DNA from: Gammaproteobacteria bacterium
GTDB taxonomy: Bacteria; Pseudomonadota; Gammaproteobacteria; Chromatiales; Chromatiaceae
Direction of reading: 5' to 3'
Length of the DNA stretch: 41,078 bases
Assembly (NCBI GenBank): GCA_024275295.1
Contig: JAJRZI010000084.1
Coordinates: forward strand, 1 to 41,078
Shown in pieces: positions 8,919 to 17,643 of this stretch (the stretch's first letter is position 1; the number at the start of each line of letters is the position of its first letter). A program made the translations under genes and the position numbers. A model generated the notes under the pieces. It made no database searches. It saw only the letters and a program-made list of their open reading frames with translations, and was not told where the DNA came from.

Positions 8919-9859
8919 TACTTCGTTAGATCACTAATAATAGTTCTAGCTAATCCTGCATATATTCCCTTGTCAAACCGACAAAACCCCATAAAATGCA
9001 GGAAATGTGCATTCTCTAAATCCATATAGTTGCAGTTGCAATATTTTGGATGCTTTAGCACAAATGACTTTGGGCTATTTGCAACAACAATATTTGACAT
9101 TACTTGCTCAGAGCCCCATTCATTCCATCTATTACCGACAATTTTTGCCATCTCGATTGAAATATTTTCAACATATCCACGGTTAAATGAGTTTTTTGCG
9201 AAACCAGAAAAACCAGCACATCCCCTAATGTACATTGATCTTTGAAACTCCTTCAGTTTTTCAAACCCAGCTTCTGCTTCAATCTGAACATGAACCCCAT
9301 TATCGCCTTCTTCTTCGATAACATGTTTAGCCCGCTCACTACTTTTTCTCATTGGCTCTATTGATTGATAATCTCCTGATGAAGCGAGTACAAAACTTGA
9401 TCCTTCCTCAACACATTTATTGACTTCCTCGATATTTTTCAGGGTAATTGTATCTGCATCCAACTGAATAACATAACTATCCATAACTATATCTGATATT
9501 AAAAGTAACCTTTCCCAACAACCACCGCGCGGACAGGAGCCAGACTCAATTGAGTCAATATCATATATTTTAATTTCATTAATATTTTTTTCCAAAATAT
9601 CTAAATCAGAATCAGTTAAGCTTCCATCATTTAGCACTACAATTTTCTTTGCTTTTATAAATGAAGTAAATGATTTTATTGCTACAAGATACTGCCGAAG
9701 GTCTTTATGCTGAATTTGCGTTACGATAACCAGCTCACTACGCGCATTTACCGCCACTGGAGGAACATTTACAATTTCCTTACATTTATGGTCAAATTGT
9801 ATTCGTCCAATTTTTTTATTTAACTTGGCTACAGCATCTTGATATATTTTACTTAGCAT
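8918..9859 (-). CDS. Glycosyltransferase, GT-A-like with DAD motif
   Basis: This is a 313-aa protein. SELVIVTQIQ opens a Rossmann-like fold, KIVVLNDGS follows, and VIQLDADTI holds the metal-binding DAD at residues 134-136. The C-terminal half has WGSEQVMSN and a Cys/Tyr-rich segment ending in HFLHFMGFCRF, comparable to the acceptor side of stem-type GT-A enzymes. I cannot assign a CAZy family by eye. Its place between flippase and sulfotransferase suggests addition of one sugar to the repeat unit. Confidence 0.7.
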   Translation of the reverse strand: MLSKIYQDAVAKLNKKIGRIQFDHKCKEIVNVPPVAVNARSELVIVTQIQHKDLRQYLVAIKSFTSFIKAKKIVVLNDGSLTDSDLDILEKNINEIKIYDIDSIESGSCPRGGCWERLLLISDIVMDSYVIQLDADTITLKNIEEVNKCVEEGSSFVLASSGDYQSIEPMRKSSERAKHVIEEEGDNGVHVQIEAEAGFEKLKEFQRSMYIRGCAGFSGFAKNSFNRGYVENISIEMAKIVGNRWNEWGSEQVMSNIVVANSPKSFVLKHPKYCNCNYMDLENAHFLHFMGFCRFDKGIYAGLARTIISDLTK

Positions 9860-9887
9860 AAGCTCTGACCTAATTTATTTACCTTGA

Positions 9888-11348
9888 CTATCGATTTTTT
9901 TCTAACAAATACTTATGTATTTCATTTTCTATGCCCTGTGGTCGCCCAAGTAAGAGCCATAATAAAAAAACCACCACAGTAAAAGTAAATACTCCTATAA
10001 AGACTAGTATCGGTAATCTAATAATACTAGATATTTCAAGTATTTCTTCTGCTGTTTGAACTGCGGTATACATTATAAGGCTTGCAAGTATAGGCCTCGA
10101 CAAGGCAATAAAAACATTCCCGACTTTTAAGCTGGGATATTCTTTTATGAAGAAGAACAATCGCCCTACAGCAAACATTGAAATCAATATATTTACAAAG
10201 GCAATATCTTCTATCTTAAAACCATACGATACCATAACAATAATTATGGAAACTGCCACTATTGCCTCAGCAAAATATATCAGGGCTAGCTCGCGCATTC
10301 TGTCTGCTACGATTAAATACTGGCTAACTGGCAACATAAATGCCCTAATTGCAATAGCTATCGCAAGCAGCTCTAAAAGAGGAATGGCATCACGGAACTT
10401 TTCCCCTAATAATATATTTACGAAATCGTCCGCAATTGCGGACACACCTAACCCTAATGCAAATGCAATGGTTGCAGTAATGTTTATTACCTTTGGAAAG
10501 GTTCTGGCTACCCAGTCACTATCATTCTGTATTTTTGAAAGCCCTGGCAGAATCGCGCGGCCAATTGGCGCAACCACCTCCCCCACAGATATCCGTGATA
10601 CATCACTTGCAACTGCATACAATCCAATAATAGTTGGGCTAAAATAGGCGCCAAGTATTAATCTTTGTCCGTTACCTATAAAGAAAAAAGAAACCGCTCT
10701 CAACGATTGCCAACCGGAAAAAGAAATCATCTCTTTTCTTGCGCCCAATGAAAATCTCGGCCGATAAGGATGCATGACAAAACTAAAAACTAGGCCCATC
10801 AATGAGCGAAAGACTATGCCAATTACTAGCGCCCAATACGTTTGTATAATAAAAGCTAATGTCACTGTGACTATCACAGTGCTCAGTTGAGTAATGACCG
10901 CATAAGTAAAATCTTTCTTGAACTCGAAGTTTCTTTGGAAATCTACAATACCAATATTTTTAAAGCCAGAAAATGCAATTGACAAGGCTAATATGTATAA
11001 AATCTCTCCATATCGCTCATCGCCGTATATATTCGTCAATACTGGCGTTAATATCAGTACAATAATAGCGCTCAACAAATGCACAAATATACTCAAAGTC
11101 CACACAGTGTCATAATGCACTCGCTTCGGATTTGAATGACGTATTATTGCGGCCTCCGAACCAATCGTGCTAAAAGCGTCCAAGAGCGCTATAAATGCCG
11201 CAGAAACGGCTACCACACCAAAGTCTTCAGGAGTTAATATTCTTGCCAATATTGCCGTACTTATTAGCCCAAGAAAGCGCATCGACCACCGCATTCCTAG
11301 CATCCAAAAAGCACCGCGGGTAACCGTACGAGTTAAATTTTCTGACAT
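9888..11348 (-). CDS. Wzx-type polysaccharide flippase (MOP superfamily)
   Basis: This is a 486-aa integral membrane protein with about 12-14 hydrophobic segments. The opening (TRGAFWMLGMRWSMRFLGLISTAILARILTPEDFGVVAVS) is typical of lipopolysaccharide-biosynthesis flippases of the Polysacc_synt type. Such proteins move lipid-linked repeat units across the inner membrane before polymerisation. It is the first gene of the AT-rich minus-strand set and is followed 28 bases later by the glycosyltransferase. The 5' side is bounded by the IS200 remnant. Confidence 0.88.
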   Translation of the reverse strand: MSENLTRTVTRGAFWMLGMRWSMRFLGLISTAILARILTPEDFGVVAVSAAFIALLDAFSTIGSEAAIIRHSNPKRVHYDTVWTLSIFVHLLSAIIVLILTPVLTNIYGDERYGEILYILALSIAFSGFKNIGIVDFQRNFEFKKDFTYAVITQLSTVIVTVTLAFIIQTYWALVIGIVFRSLMGLVFSFVMHPYRPRFSLGARKEMISFSGWQSLRAVSFFFIGNGQRLILGAYFSPTIIGLYAVASDVSRISVGEVVAPIGRAILPGLSKIQNDSDWVARTFPKVINITATIAFALGLGVSAIADDFVNILLGEKFRDAIPLLELLAIAIAIRAFMLPVSQYLIVADRMRELALIYFAEAIVAVSIIIVMVSYGFKIEDIAFVNILISMFAVGRLFFFIKEYPSLKVGNVFIALSRPILASLIMYTAVQTAEEILEISSIIRLPILVFIGVFTFTVVVFLLWLLLGRPQGIENEIHKYLLEKNR

Positions 11349-11444
11349 ATTAATCTAACAAACCAAACATGGTGGCGTATATCGTCCTGAAAAAATAAAT
11401 ATGTGAGAATGTAATGCACTGACGGTCATTTTCTGTAAACGACC

Positions 11445-11995
11445 ACCGGCTAAAGCCGTTGGCTTCGAGTTACGGCTGAAAACCGGGTCATCCAGCGTGA
11501 AGGCCAACTACATCATACTAAAGTCATCATCCAGCTTTTGATCCTCAATATACTTATTCCATACCTCATCTGTAACATTGCCACTTGAAGCCACCCAATA
11601 TCCCCTCACCCATAGATGCTGACCTCAGTAGCGCTTCCTCAAAACACCATATTCCGACAGAAGCCTGTGTGAACTCTTCCCCCTTCAGATACTATACCGC
11701 CCGAGAAACAGACAATTGCGGTGGAATACCAATCAGCATGTGGACATGATCTAGATTGATCGGCCCTGTGTAAATAATCATCACCTTACTGCGTGCTAAC
11801 TCACGCAGCAACTCCCGGCATCTGTGACCAACATCTCCGCCAAGAACCGGGTAACGATATTTCGTTACCCGCACAATGTGGTATTCGCAATCCCAAATCG
11901 TGTAACTGCGGCGCTTATAATCTTTCATCCCCTCAGCTTACCGCCATTTCCCGGCCGCCTAAAGGCGGGGGGTATACAGATCCCCTATCGGGGAC
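11445..11995 (-). mobile_element. Degenerate IS200/IS605-type insertion element
   Basis: A broken tnpA is bracketed by palindromes of the kind IS200/IS605 transposases recognise as structured ends: CGGC-TAAA-GCCG at 11447-11458 and CCGCC-TAAA-GGCGG at 11955-11968. Both have the same loop bases. A further hairpin TCCCC-TATC-GGGGA lies at 11981-11994. Exact ends cannot be fixed by eye, as this family makes no target duplication. It lies at the edge of the AT-rich set. Confidence 0.7.
11508..11928 (-). pseudogene. tnpA: IS200-type HUH transposase tnpA, broken
   Basis: The first 78 codons are intact and include the HUH motif in LDHVHMLIG. After SVSRAV an in-frame TAG stands at 11692-11694. A +1 insertion in the five-C run at 11679-11683 shifts the frame, and a TGA at 11625-11627 replaces the expected Trp in KRYWGQHLW. 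Reading through these gives the normal family ending (WVRGYWVASSGNVTDEVW) and a stop at 11508. The restored length of ~140 residues is normal for IS200 TnpA. The catalytic Tyr region lies beyond the lesions, so the element cannot move by itself. Confidence 0.88.
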
Positions 11996-12002
11996 TTTAA
12001 AA

Positions 12003-12701
12003 CTATTCCAGCTTAAATCCTTTGCTTAACAATTTATCCGCAAGCCCTTTCAATGGATATCCTTGCTCATATGCTTTTTTTGCGTGTGACAAAGCCATCT
12101 TATATTCCTGGGCATCAAAATAGAGCAAACCAAAATTGTAATGCGCCTCTGGATTGTCGGGTTGAAGCTCTAATGTAGCTTGATACATGTTTTTTGCAAG
12201 TTCATATTTGCCGATTCTATGCAAGTAAATACCAAAAATTGCCTTTACCTGTGCATCATCAGGAGCATAGTTTATGGCCCGCTGAAAATAGCATTCAGGC
12301 TTAGACTTTAATTTTCTCGTATACTCACCACCCTTCAGGGAAAATCGCAGCATGCTGAATAGCGCCCGATGATGATTGGGGATAGCCCTTATCGTAAAAT
12401 TAAGATTGCCAGGAACATTCAGCCCCCACCGTAAACTGGAATCAGGTTCAAGTCTCTCAAGCTTAGGTGTGAAATGGTTATTTTCCACTAGTCCCAGCTT
12501 ATATTTCGAAATGTATCGATAGTCATAAGGGCCAAAATCCTTGCGGGGTGTTCCTGTACAGCGTAATCCACCAAATGACTCTCCAACCCATGGTGCCGGA
12601 TCCGCTTCCTGCACCCACTTTGGGTCTTTTTGCTCGGCACGTGACATACCAACACTTACAATAGAGATGATGATCGCGACGATAAAGTGATATTTTTTCA
12701 T
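12003..12701 (-). CDS. Periplasmic TPR-repeat protein
   Basis: This is a 232-aa protein with an N-terminal signal peptide (MKKYHFIVAIIISIVSVGMSRA). A region with GLRCTGTPRKDFGPYDYR and LVENNHFTPKLERL follows, a pattern I associate with TPR proteins of exosortase/EPS loci. Two to three TPR units fill residues ~130-225 (AIFGIYLHRIGKYELAKNMY, AHYNFGLLYFDAQEYKMALS). It should act in the periplasm as a scaffold; partners are unknown. It is the last gene before the IS200 remnant and follows the asparagine-synthase-like gene by 45 bases. Confidence 0.8.
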   Translation of the reverse strand: MKKYHFIVAIIISIVSVGMSRAEQKDPKWVQEADPAPWVGESFGGLRCTGTPRKDFGPYDYRYISKYKLGLVENNHFTPKLERLEPDSSLRWGLNVPGNLNFTIRAIPNHHRALFSMLRFSLKGGEYTRKLKSKPECYFQRAINYAPDDAQVKAIFGIYLHRIGKYELAKNMYQATLELQPDNPEAHYNFGLLYFDAQEYKMALSHAKKAYEQGYPLKGLADKLLSKGFKLE

Positions 12702-12746
12702 AAGTGGTCAATTCTTCCCCATGTGTCGCGACAGAAATCTAATTTT

Positions 12747-14585
12747 TCATCTGCTAGATAACCACAATTCAAGCATCATCAATATCCATACAAGTTCCCC
12801 ATAGAATTTTGCGTGAACACTTTGGTGCATCGTAATAGTTTGATCAATAAATGATTTCGAAAACAATTCACGCTTATTAAGCGACTCTAAGGAGGCGTAA
12901 GCCAGCTCTTGCAATCCTACGTGCTCACTAGTCCATATACCAAACGGTAGCCCAAAACCTTGCTTCTTTTTCTCAATTATTTCTTGCGGCAAGAATCCTG
13001 CTACCGCCTCTTTATAAAACCAGCGTAATGTCCCATTCTTTAGTTTTATATCTGATGGTATGCGGCATGAGAAATCGACCAACTCATCATCCAATAATGG
13101 ATATGCCACTCCCACGCCAACCCGCTCGCACATACGGTTGACCTTGACAAGGTCATTATCATGCAAAGTTCTTTTCCAGTCTGGCCACATCATGCGATTT
13201 AAATCTGTCACGTTATGCAAATATTGATAACTTTCTCTCAGAATATTAAGTGGATGCTGCTGGTCTACGCTGGCAAGGACTTCCCGTGAAAATATTTCCT
13301 CTGCGGCGTGCCTATGTAAATAATTGTATGTCTCTAAACGGTCTGGTAGCGGTATCTTCGCCTGACGAATATAACTATAAATTTTATTCAATACCGGCAT
13401 ATGCTTCATTATTGGGTTGTGCAAGAAAAGCGGTTCCAGAAACAGGCCACGAAATATAGCGGGTATATTATAATATGATTCAAATACCTCTTGTTTGGCA
13501 TAACGCTCGTTCCCTGCAAATAGCTCATCTCCTCCATCGCCAGCCAGCAATATTTTCACTCCCCTTTCTTTCGCCATTTTTGCACAAAAGTAAGCTGGCA
13601 ATGCAGACGAGTTACCAAAAGGTTCATCCAGGTATCTGGAAATATTTGGCACTTCCGCAATAACGTCATCAGGTGTTACATAATATTCATTGTGCCCAGT
13701 ATTAAAGTGCTTGGACGCAATCCGTGCATACTCCATCTCATCATAGCCCTCAGCATCGAAACCTATAGAAAATGTTTGTGCTTTGCCATTTGTTATCTTT
13801 GACAAAGCACCAGATACTGTAGAGCTGTCCAGACCACCACTTAGAAATGCCCCCACGGAACTGCTGTACTCAGGGCGAGCAACACATCGCGAAACAGAGC
13901 GTTCAATAATTGACAGCATCTCCTCTGATAGACTTTCAATTGATTCGTGGTTTTGCTCTACGAACTCCGGTTTCCAGTAATAATGGGGGACAATGGAACC
14001 GTTTCGGAAAGCTACATACTGTCCATTTTCCAACTTGCTGACATTCTTATATATAGAGCCGGAACTGGGAATTGCGTGAAAATAAAAGTAGTCGTATATA
14101 CCCTGGTTGCTGATTATTTTATCCACTGAGGGATGACTAACAACGGCATCGGCACGAGAGGAAAATATAACGCCGGAACTTGTCTGGGTATAATAAAGAT
14201 GTTGCTGGCCCATCCTATCCAGACAGAGTACCAATTCCTCGCGCTGATGATCAAACAAGACAATGGAGAAACGTCCAGCCAGTGAATCAAGAAATCGCAT
14301 GCCGCACTCCAGGTAGATCGTTGCAATCACCTGTGCATATCCATACTCAGTAGATTTTTTTTCCAGCTCTGGCCGCTTCCAATACGGTGCTCCAATTATT
14401 GCAACATCGATCTTACTGCTAATGCTCGCCACGTCTCCCGTAGACGCAATATTTAGATATTTATTAGTAAACCATTTAGATTTTGATACTGAAAAACGCG
14501 AAAGCATCGCGGGACGCAAAACTTCCACGTCATGCAAAGTAGGGGCAACATCATACCAGCCACAGAGAAAGGCATTATTAGTCAT
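12747..14585 (-). CDS. Asparagine-synthase-like protein lacking the glutaminase Cys
   Basis: This is a 612-aa protein with the two-domain architecture of AsnB. The C-terminal ATP-pyrophosphatase domain is well kept: FLSGGLDSS near residue 250, LLAGDGGDELFAGNERY, and KKKQGFGLPFGIW near the end. The N-terminus reads MTNNAFLCGW instead of the MCGI of functional amidotransferases, so the catalytic Cys2 is absent. The enzyme may use free ammonia or another nucleophile, as in other asparagine-synthase-like ligases of secondary metabolism. The XrtA-type paralogue at 19815-21713 has the intact MCGIVG. No product can be named. No other start restores a Cys2. Confidence 0.82.
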   Translation of the reverse strand: MTNNAFLCGWYDVAPTLHDVEVLRPAMLSRFSVSKSKWFTNKYLNIASTGDVASISSKIDVAIIGAPYWKRPELEKKSTEYGYAQVIATIYLECGMRFLDSLAGRFSIVLFDHQREELVLCLDRMGQQHLYYTQTSSGVIFSSRADAVVSHPSVDKIISNQGIYDYFYFHAIPSSGSIYKNVSKLENGQYVAFRNGSIVPHYYWKPEFVEQNHESIESLSEEMLSIIERSVSRCVARPEYSSSVGAFLSGGLDSSTVSGALSKITNGKAQTFSIGFDAEGYDEMEYARIASKHFNTGHNEYYVTPDDVIAEVPNISRYLDEPFGNSSALPAYFCAKMAKERGVKILLAGDGGDELFAGNERYAKQEVFESYYNIPAIFRGLFLEPLFLHNPIMKHMPVLNKIYSYIRQAKIPLPDRLETYNYLHRHAAEEIFSREVLASVDQQHPLNILRESYQYLHNVTDLNRMMWPDWKRTLHDNDLVKVNRMCERVGVGVAYPLLDDELVDFSCRIPSDIKLKNGTLRWFYKEAVAGFLPQEIIEKKKQGFGLPFGIWTSEHVGLQELAYASLESLNKRELFSKSFIDQTITMHQSVHAKFYGELVWILMMLELWLSSR

Positions 14586-15194
14586 GTGTACGGCCCTGTG
14601 ATCCAGTGTTCGCTATTCTTATCTTTCATTATACTCATTCTTCCATACTGGAATATCGCATTTTCACTAGGCGAAGCAGATACTTTGAAATATTATTATC
14701 CCACGAGCTGCAACATAGGTGTTGATGTAAGCAGACCCTCAATCACGGCATCATTCCACATAATATCGATATCTAACTAACCCGTCGCTATAAAAGGTTT
14801 CTGTAGGGCCATGTTAGTAGCAAGTCTGGGAAAGAATCTTAACAGTCATCCCTATAACCATTATCAGCGCTGATGAAAATTACTCGTGGAAGTAGCTGAT
14901 TGGCCTGAAGCTCGCTTACGGAATCAGCCGGATTCACGACAATACCCCCGGTGAAGACCAGAGCCCAGGGGGTTCACCAAAAGTAGGCGCTTTCAGGCGA
15001 CCTCTGGATTCCGGCTATAAAAATTCCGGAATAATGGTATTCGCAGCAAGCTGCGTAGAATATATCCCAAGCGATTAAGAGTCTGCTTCCTCCACCCATT
15101 TGCTTATCAAACCAATGTATATCCAACTTAGAGGACCTCAATAGATCAGACTCCCAAACACTGTGATAGAGAAAAATATTCAAATGCGCTTTGT
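14586..15194 (-). other. 609-bp intergenic gap with repeat and possible gene remnant
   Basis: There is no convincing gene. A 74-codon frame (14974-15198) begins with ATG overlapping the ligase stop as ATGA, like true neighbours in this operon. Its first ~40 codons could be the stump of a lost gene, but its last third runs through the dispersed repeat at 14953-15048. The rest, 14586-14950, shows no motif I can name. Confidence 0.5.
14953..15048. repeat. Dispersed intergenic repeat, copy 1
   Basis: It begins GAAGACCAGAGCCCAGGGGG and continues with ACCTCTGGATTCC and ends near TCGCAGCA. The same blocks occur in the same order at 33123-33196. CCAGAG and CTCTGG are inverted. This copy carries a 28-base insert (CCAAAAGTAGGCGC-type) that recurs on its own at 34714-34757. 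Confidence 0.75.
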
Positions 15195-16487
15195 TCATGG
15201 CAAATACCTTGAGGACATATTTGGCACAATCTTCTCATCACCAGTGCTCTTAGCGAGCTCTCTATTGACAAACATCTGACAAAGGACACAAATTGCCATG
15301 ATATGATAAGGTAAATCAAAATAAGCTAGGCCCAAGAAGGCACCACCAACCCCATATGCCACCAAACTAACTTGAGTCATGGAAGCCAAGGTTTCTGCCC
15401 ACTGCATATTTTCCTTATCTCGAACTTGTTTTTTGATATTTCCGCAGGCTCGGTAAACCAGAAACCATAGCGTTAAAAAAAGAAAGAGGCCAACAAAACC
15501 CTGCTCGCCTAGAACTTCAAAATAAATACTATGTGCATCATGGAATTTTAGTGGATTTGGTGCGTACGATAAAAAGAGTTCTTTAGTAAAGGCGCCAAAT
15601 CCTCCCCCTGTCAGTGGATGATCCTTCGCCAGATTAAATGCAAAATACCAAGCATTAATACGGCCCATCGCTGATCCATCTTCGCTGTAATTCTGGATGG
15701 TATTGATGCGTTCAAAATAATGAGATGGCATGAAACTAAGTACCGCAGTAGCTACAGCCGCCAAGGCTAATCCGATGAAAAGCTTTTTATTACTTTTCAT
15801 CCAGAACATCATCATTACTGCAGCAGAAGCTAAAAATGCTCCCCGCGAATAAGAGCTGATAATAGACAAAATACATAGCATGATTGCGATTACCAGCGCA
15901 TACCTGACCCATTTTTTTGATGATTGTGATCTTAGATACCACATAAACGGCAAAACCATCAAAAGCGCCAGGGCTATCTCATTATTCCCCCCAATAAATG
16001 AGTCAGGTGGTCCCCAAACCCTAAATGATCCAGCAGTTGCAGCAACAAATACCCCACCTTTTATACCAAAAAAACCTACTGAAAGTGCTATTACCCAAAT
16101 TAACCCGTTGAGTTTCTCCTTGCTGGTGATGAGAATAAGTGTAAACAGTGTTATCAGCTGAATCTTAATCACCCGTTCCCATTCGACTATAGATATGTCA
16201 ACATTGATGGCCGTAAAAGTTGAAAATGTAATCCATGATAAGAGTGCAAGCCAAACTGTTGTTATAGGTGTGATCGGTAATTTATTTTTATCCTTTGTGA
16301 ATAACAGACCAACAATCAATGCCCCTGCCGTGATCGCAGCAAAAGGCATGTTATAGGCAAACCCCCAGGAAAAGCGATGTGGATTCATATATGACAGCCA
16401 AGACCAAAGATAAATGCCAATATATGGCCGCATTAGGACAAATGGAATTGCACCACCAACAATAATTGTTACCAATATATCACGCAC
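15195..16487 (-). CDS. XrtA-associated O-antigen-ligase-like membrane protein (TIGR03097 type)
   Basis: This is a 430-aa polytopic membrane protein of the Wzy/WaaL O-antigen ligase family. The N-terminus (MRDILVTIIVGG, then RPYIGIYLWSWLSYMNPHR) matches the exosortase-A-associated 'O-glycosylation ligase' type I know as TIGR03097. The central loop has the family's SEDGSAMGRINAWYFAFN and HPLTGGGFGAF, followed by HDAHSIYFEVLGEQGF with the conserved His. The start is GTG 16487, chosen because it gives the family N-terminus. It probably polymerises or transfers the glycan on the periplasmic face. Ten bases separate it from the upstream GT4 gene. Confidence 0.9.
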   Translation of the reverse strand: MRDILVTIIVGGAIPFVLMRPYIGIYLWSWLSYMNPHRFSWGFAYNMPFAAITAGALIVGLLFTKDKNKLPITPITTVWLALLSWITFSTFTAINVDISIVEWERVIKIQLITLFTLILITSKEKLNGLIWVIALSVGFFGIKGGVFVAATAGSFRVWGPPDSFIGGNNEIALALLMVLPFMWYLRSQSSKKWVRYALVIAIMLCILSIISSYSRGAFLASAAVMMMFWMKSNKKLFIGLALAAVATAVLSFMPSHYFERINTIQNYSEDGSAMGRINAWYFAFNLAKDHPLTGGGFGAFTKELFLSYAPNPLKFHDAHSIYFEVLGEQGFVGLFLFLTLWFLVYRACGNIKKQVRDKENMQWAETLASMTQVSLVAYGVGGAFLGLAYFDLPYHIMAICVLCQMFVNRELAKSTGDEKIVPNMSSRYLP

Positions 16488-16497
16488 TTTCTGTTGC

Positions 16498-17643
16498 CTA
16501 CAGGTTATTCATCAGCACGGTCACTCGCCCGGCATTGTTGAGCCAAGTATATCCCTCCGCATCAATTGTTTCACAGGCAGCATTTGCAATACGATGCCGT
16601 AAGGTTTCATCTTTACATACCGATACCACCGCCTCTAACATTGCATCAGGTCTATCAGGATCAAACAATATTGCATTAACGTTGTTTTCCAGCACTTCCC
16701 TGATATTTTGCGTATCTGGCGCGACTATCGCCTTACCTAATGCCATATACTCAAACAGTTTCAAGGGAGATGCATAGGGCACTACATCAGGCTGTAGCGC
16801 CACATCGAAGGCTGCCACATAATTTGCAACCTCATCTCTTGGCACGATACCAGTAAAAGTCACCTTGTTGCTCACATTCAACTGTGCCGCACGCTTTTCA
16901 ATATCGCGGCGTGCAGGCCCATCACCCACTACCAACAGATGGCGCACTTGCTCACCTTGATGGTCCTTAAGTAAATCCACTACTCGTTCCAGGCCATGCC
17001 ACTCTCGGACAAAACCAGTAAATCCCAAAATCTGCTGTCCCTCCAGGCCAAGGTGCTTTTTTGCCTCGATATTGTCTTGTACCCTTTCAAACTTTTCAGG
17101 ATCGATACCGTTCGGGATAACGGTTATACGCGATTCATCAACCCCGGCGGCCTGAGCATAATCTGCAAGGACTTGTGTCACAGGTAGCACGATGTCAGCA
17201 CCAGTCCACGTATAGCGCTCTGACCATCGTGCCAACCACGGAATGGCAATACCATTGAATTTACTACGTTCCTGGAAGATGGGTGCATTAATTTCCAACA
17301 ACATGGGTAACTTGTAGCGACGTTTTAACCACACCCCAGCTGGCGAATAAAGATTGTAACGTTCATACAAACAGTCGGGCTGATGATGTTTAACCGCCTT
17401 GCTTAACTTGACATATACATAAGTGGCATAGCCCAGCTCCAGTAATTCATAGATAAAACCTGGGACAAATCGTTTCAACAATGGCACCAGTCCACCTTTG
17501 GAACCAAAGCTCGACTTTTCTGTAGCACCAGGGCTCACCATGATAATTTCATGACCCAGTTTTTTGAGCGCTGCTGTCAGTTCCTCCACATGTACATATT
17601 GCCCATCCTTAGAGGCAATACGATGGTGATAAAGTATTTTCAT
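16498..17643 (-). CDS. GT4-family glycosyltransferase
   Basis: This is a 381-aa GT-B enzyme. The N-terminus MKILYHHRIASKDGQYVHVEEL is typical of GT4 members in XrtA loci. The C-terminal domain has GFVREWHGLERVV and LLVVGDGPAR, and the acceptor/donor EX7E-type segment is in VVPYASPLKLFEYMALGKAIVAP. It should transfer a nucleotide sugar in retaining mode to the lipid-linked precursor. ATGA overlap (17640-17643) couples it to the upstream GT4 gene. The specific sugar cannot be read from sequence. Confidence 0.9.
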   Translation of the reverse strand: MKILYHHRIASKDGQYVHVEELTAALKKLGHEIIMVSPGATEKSSFGSKGGLVPLLKRFVPGFIYELLELGYATYVYVKLSKAVKHHQPDCLYERYNLYSPAGVWLKRRYKLPMLLEINAPIFQERSKFNGIAIPWLARWSERYTWTGADIVLPVTQVLADYAQAAGVDESRITVIPNGIDPEKFERVQDNIEAKKHLGLEGQQILGFTGFVREWHGLERVVDLLKDHQGEQVRHLLVVGDGPARRDIEKRAAQLNVSNKVTFTGIVPRDEVANYVAAFDVALQPDVVPYASPLKLFEYMALGKAIVAPDTQNIREVLENNVNAILFDPDRPDAMLEAVVSVCKDETLRHRIANAACETIDAEGYTWLNNAGRVTVLMNNL

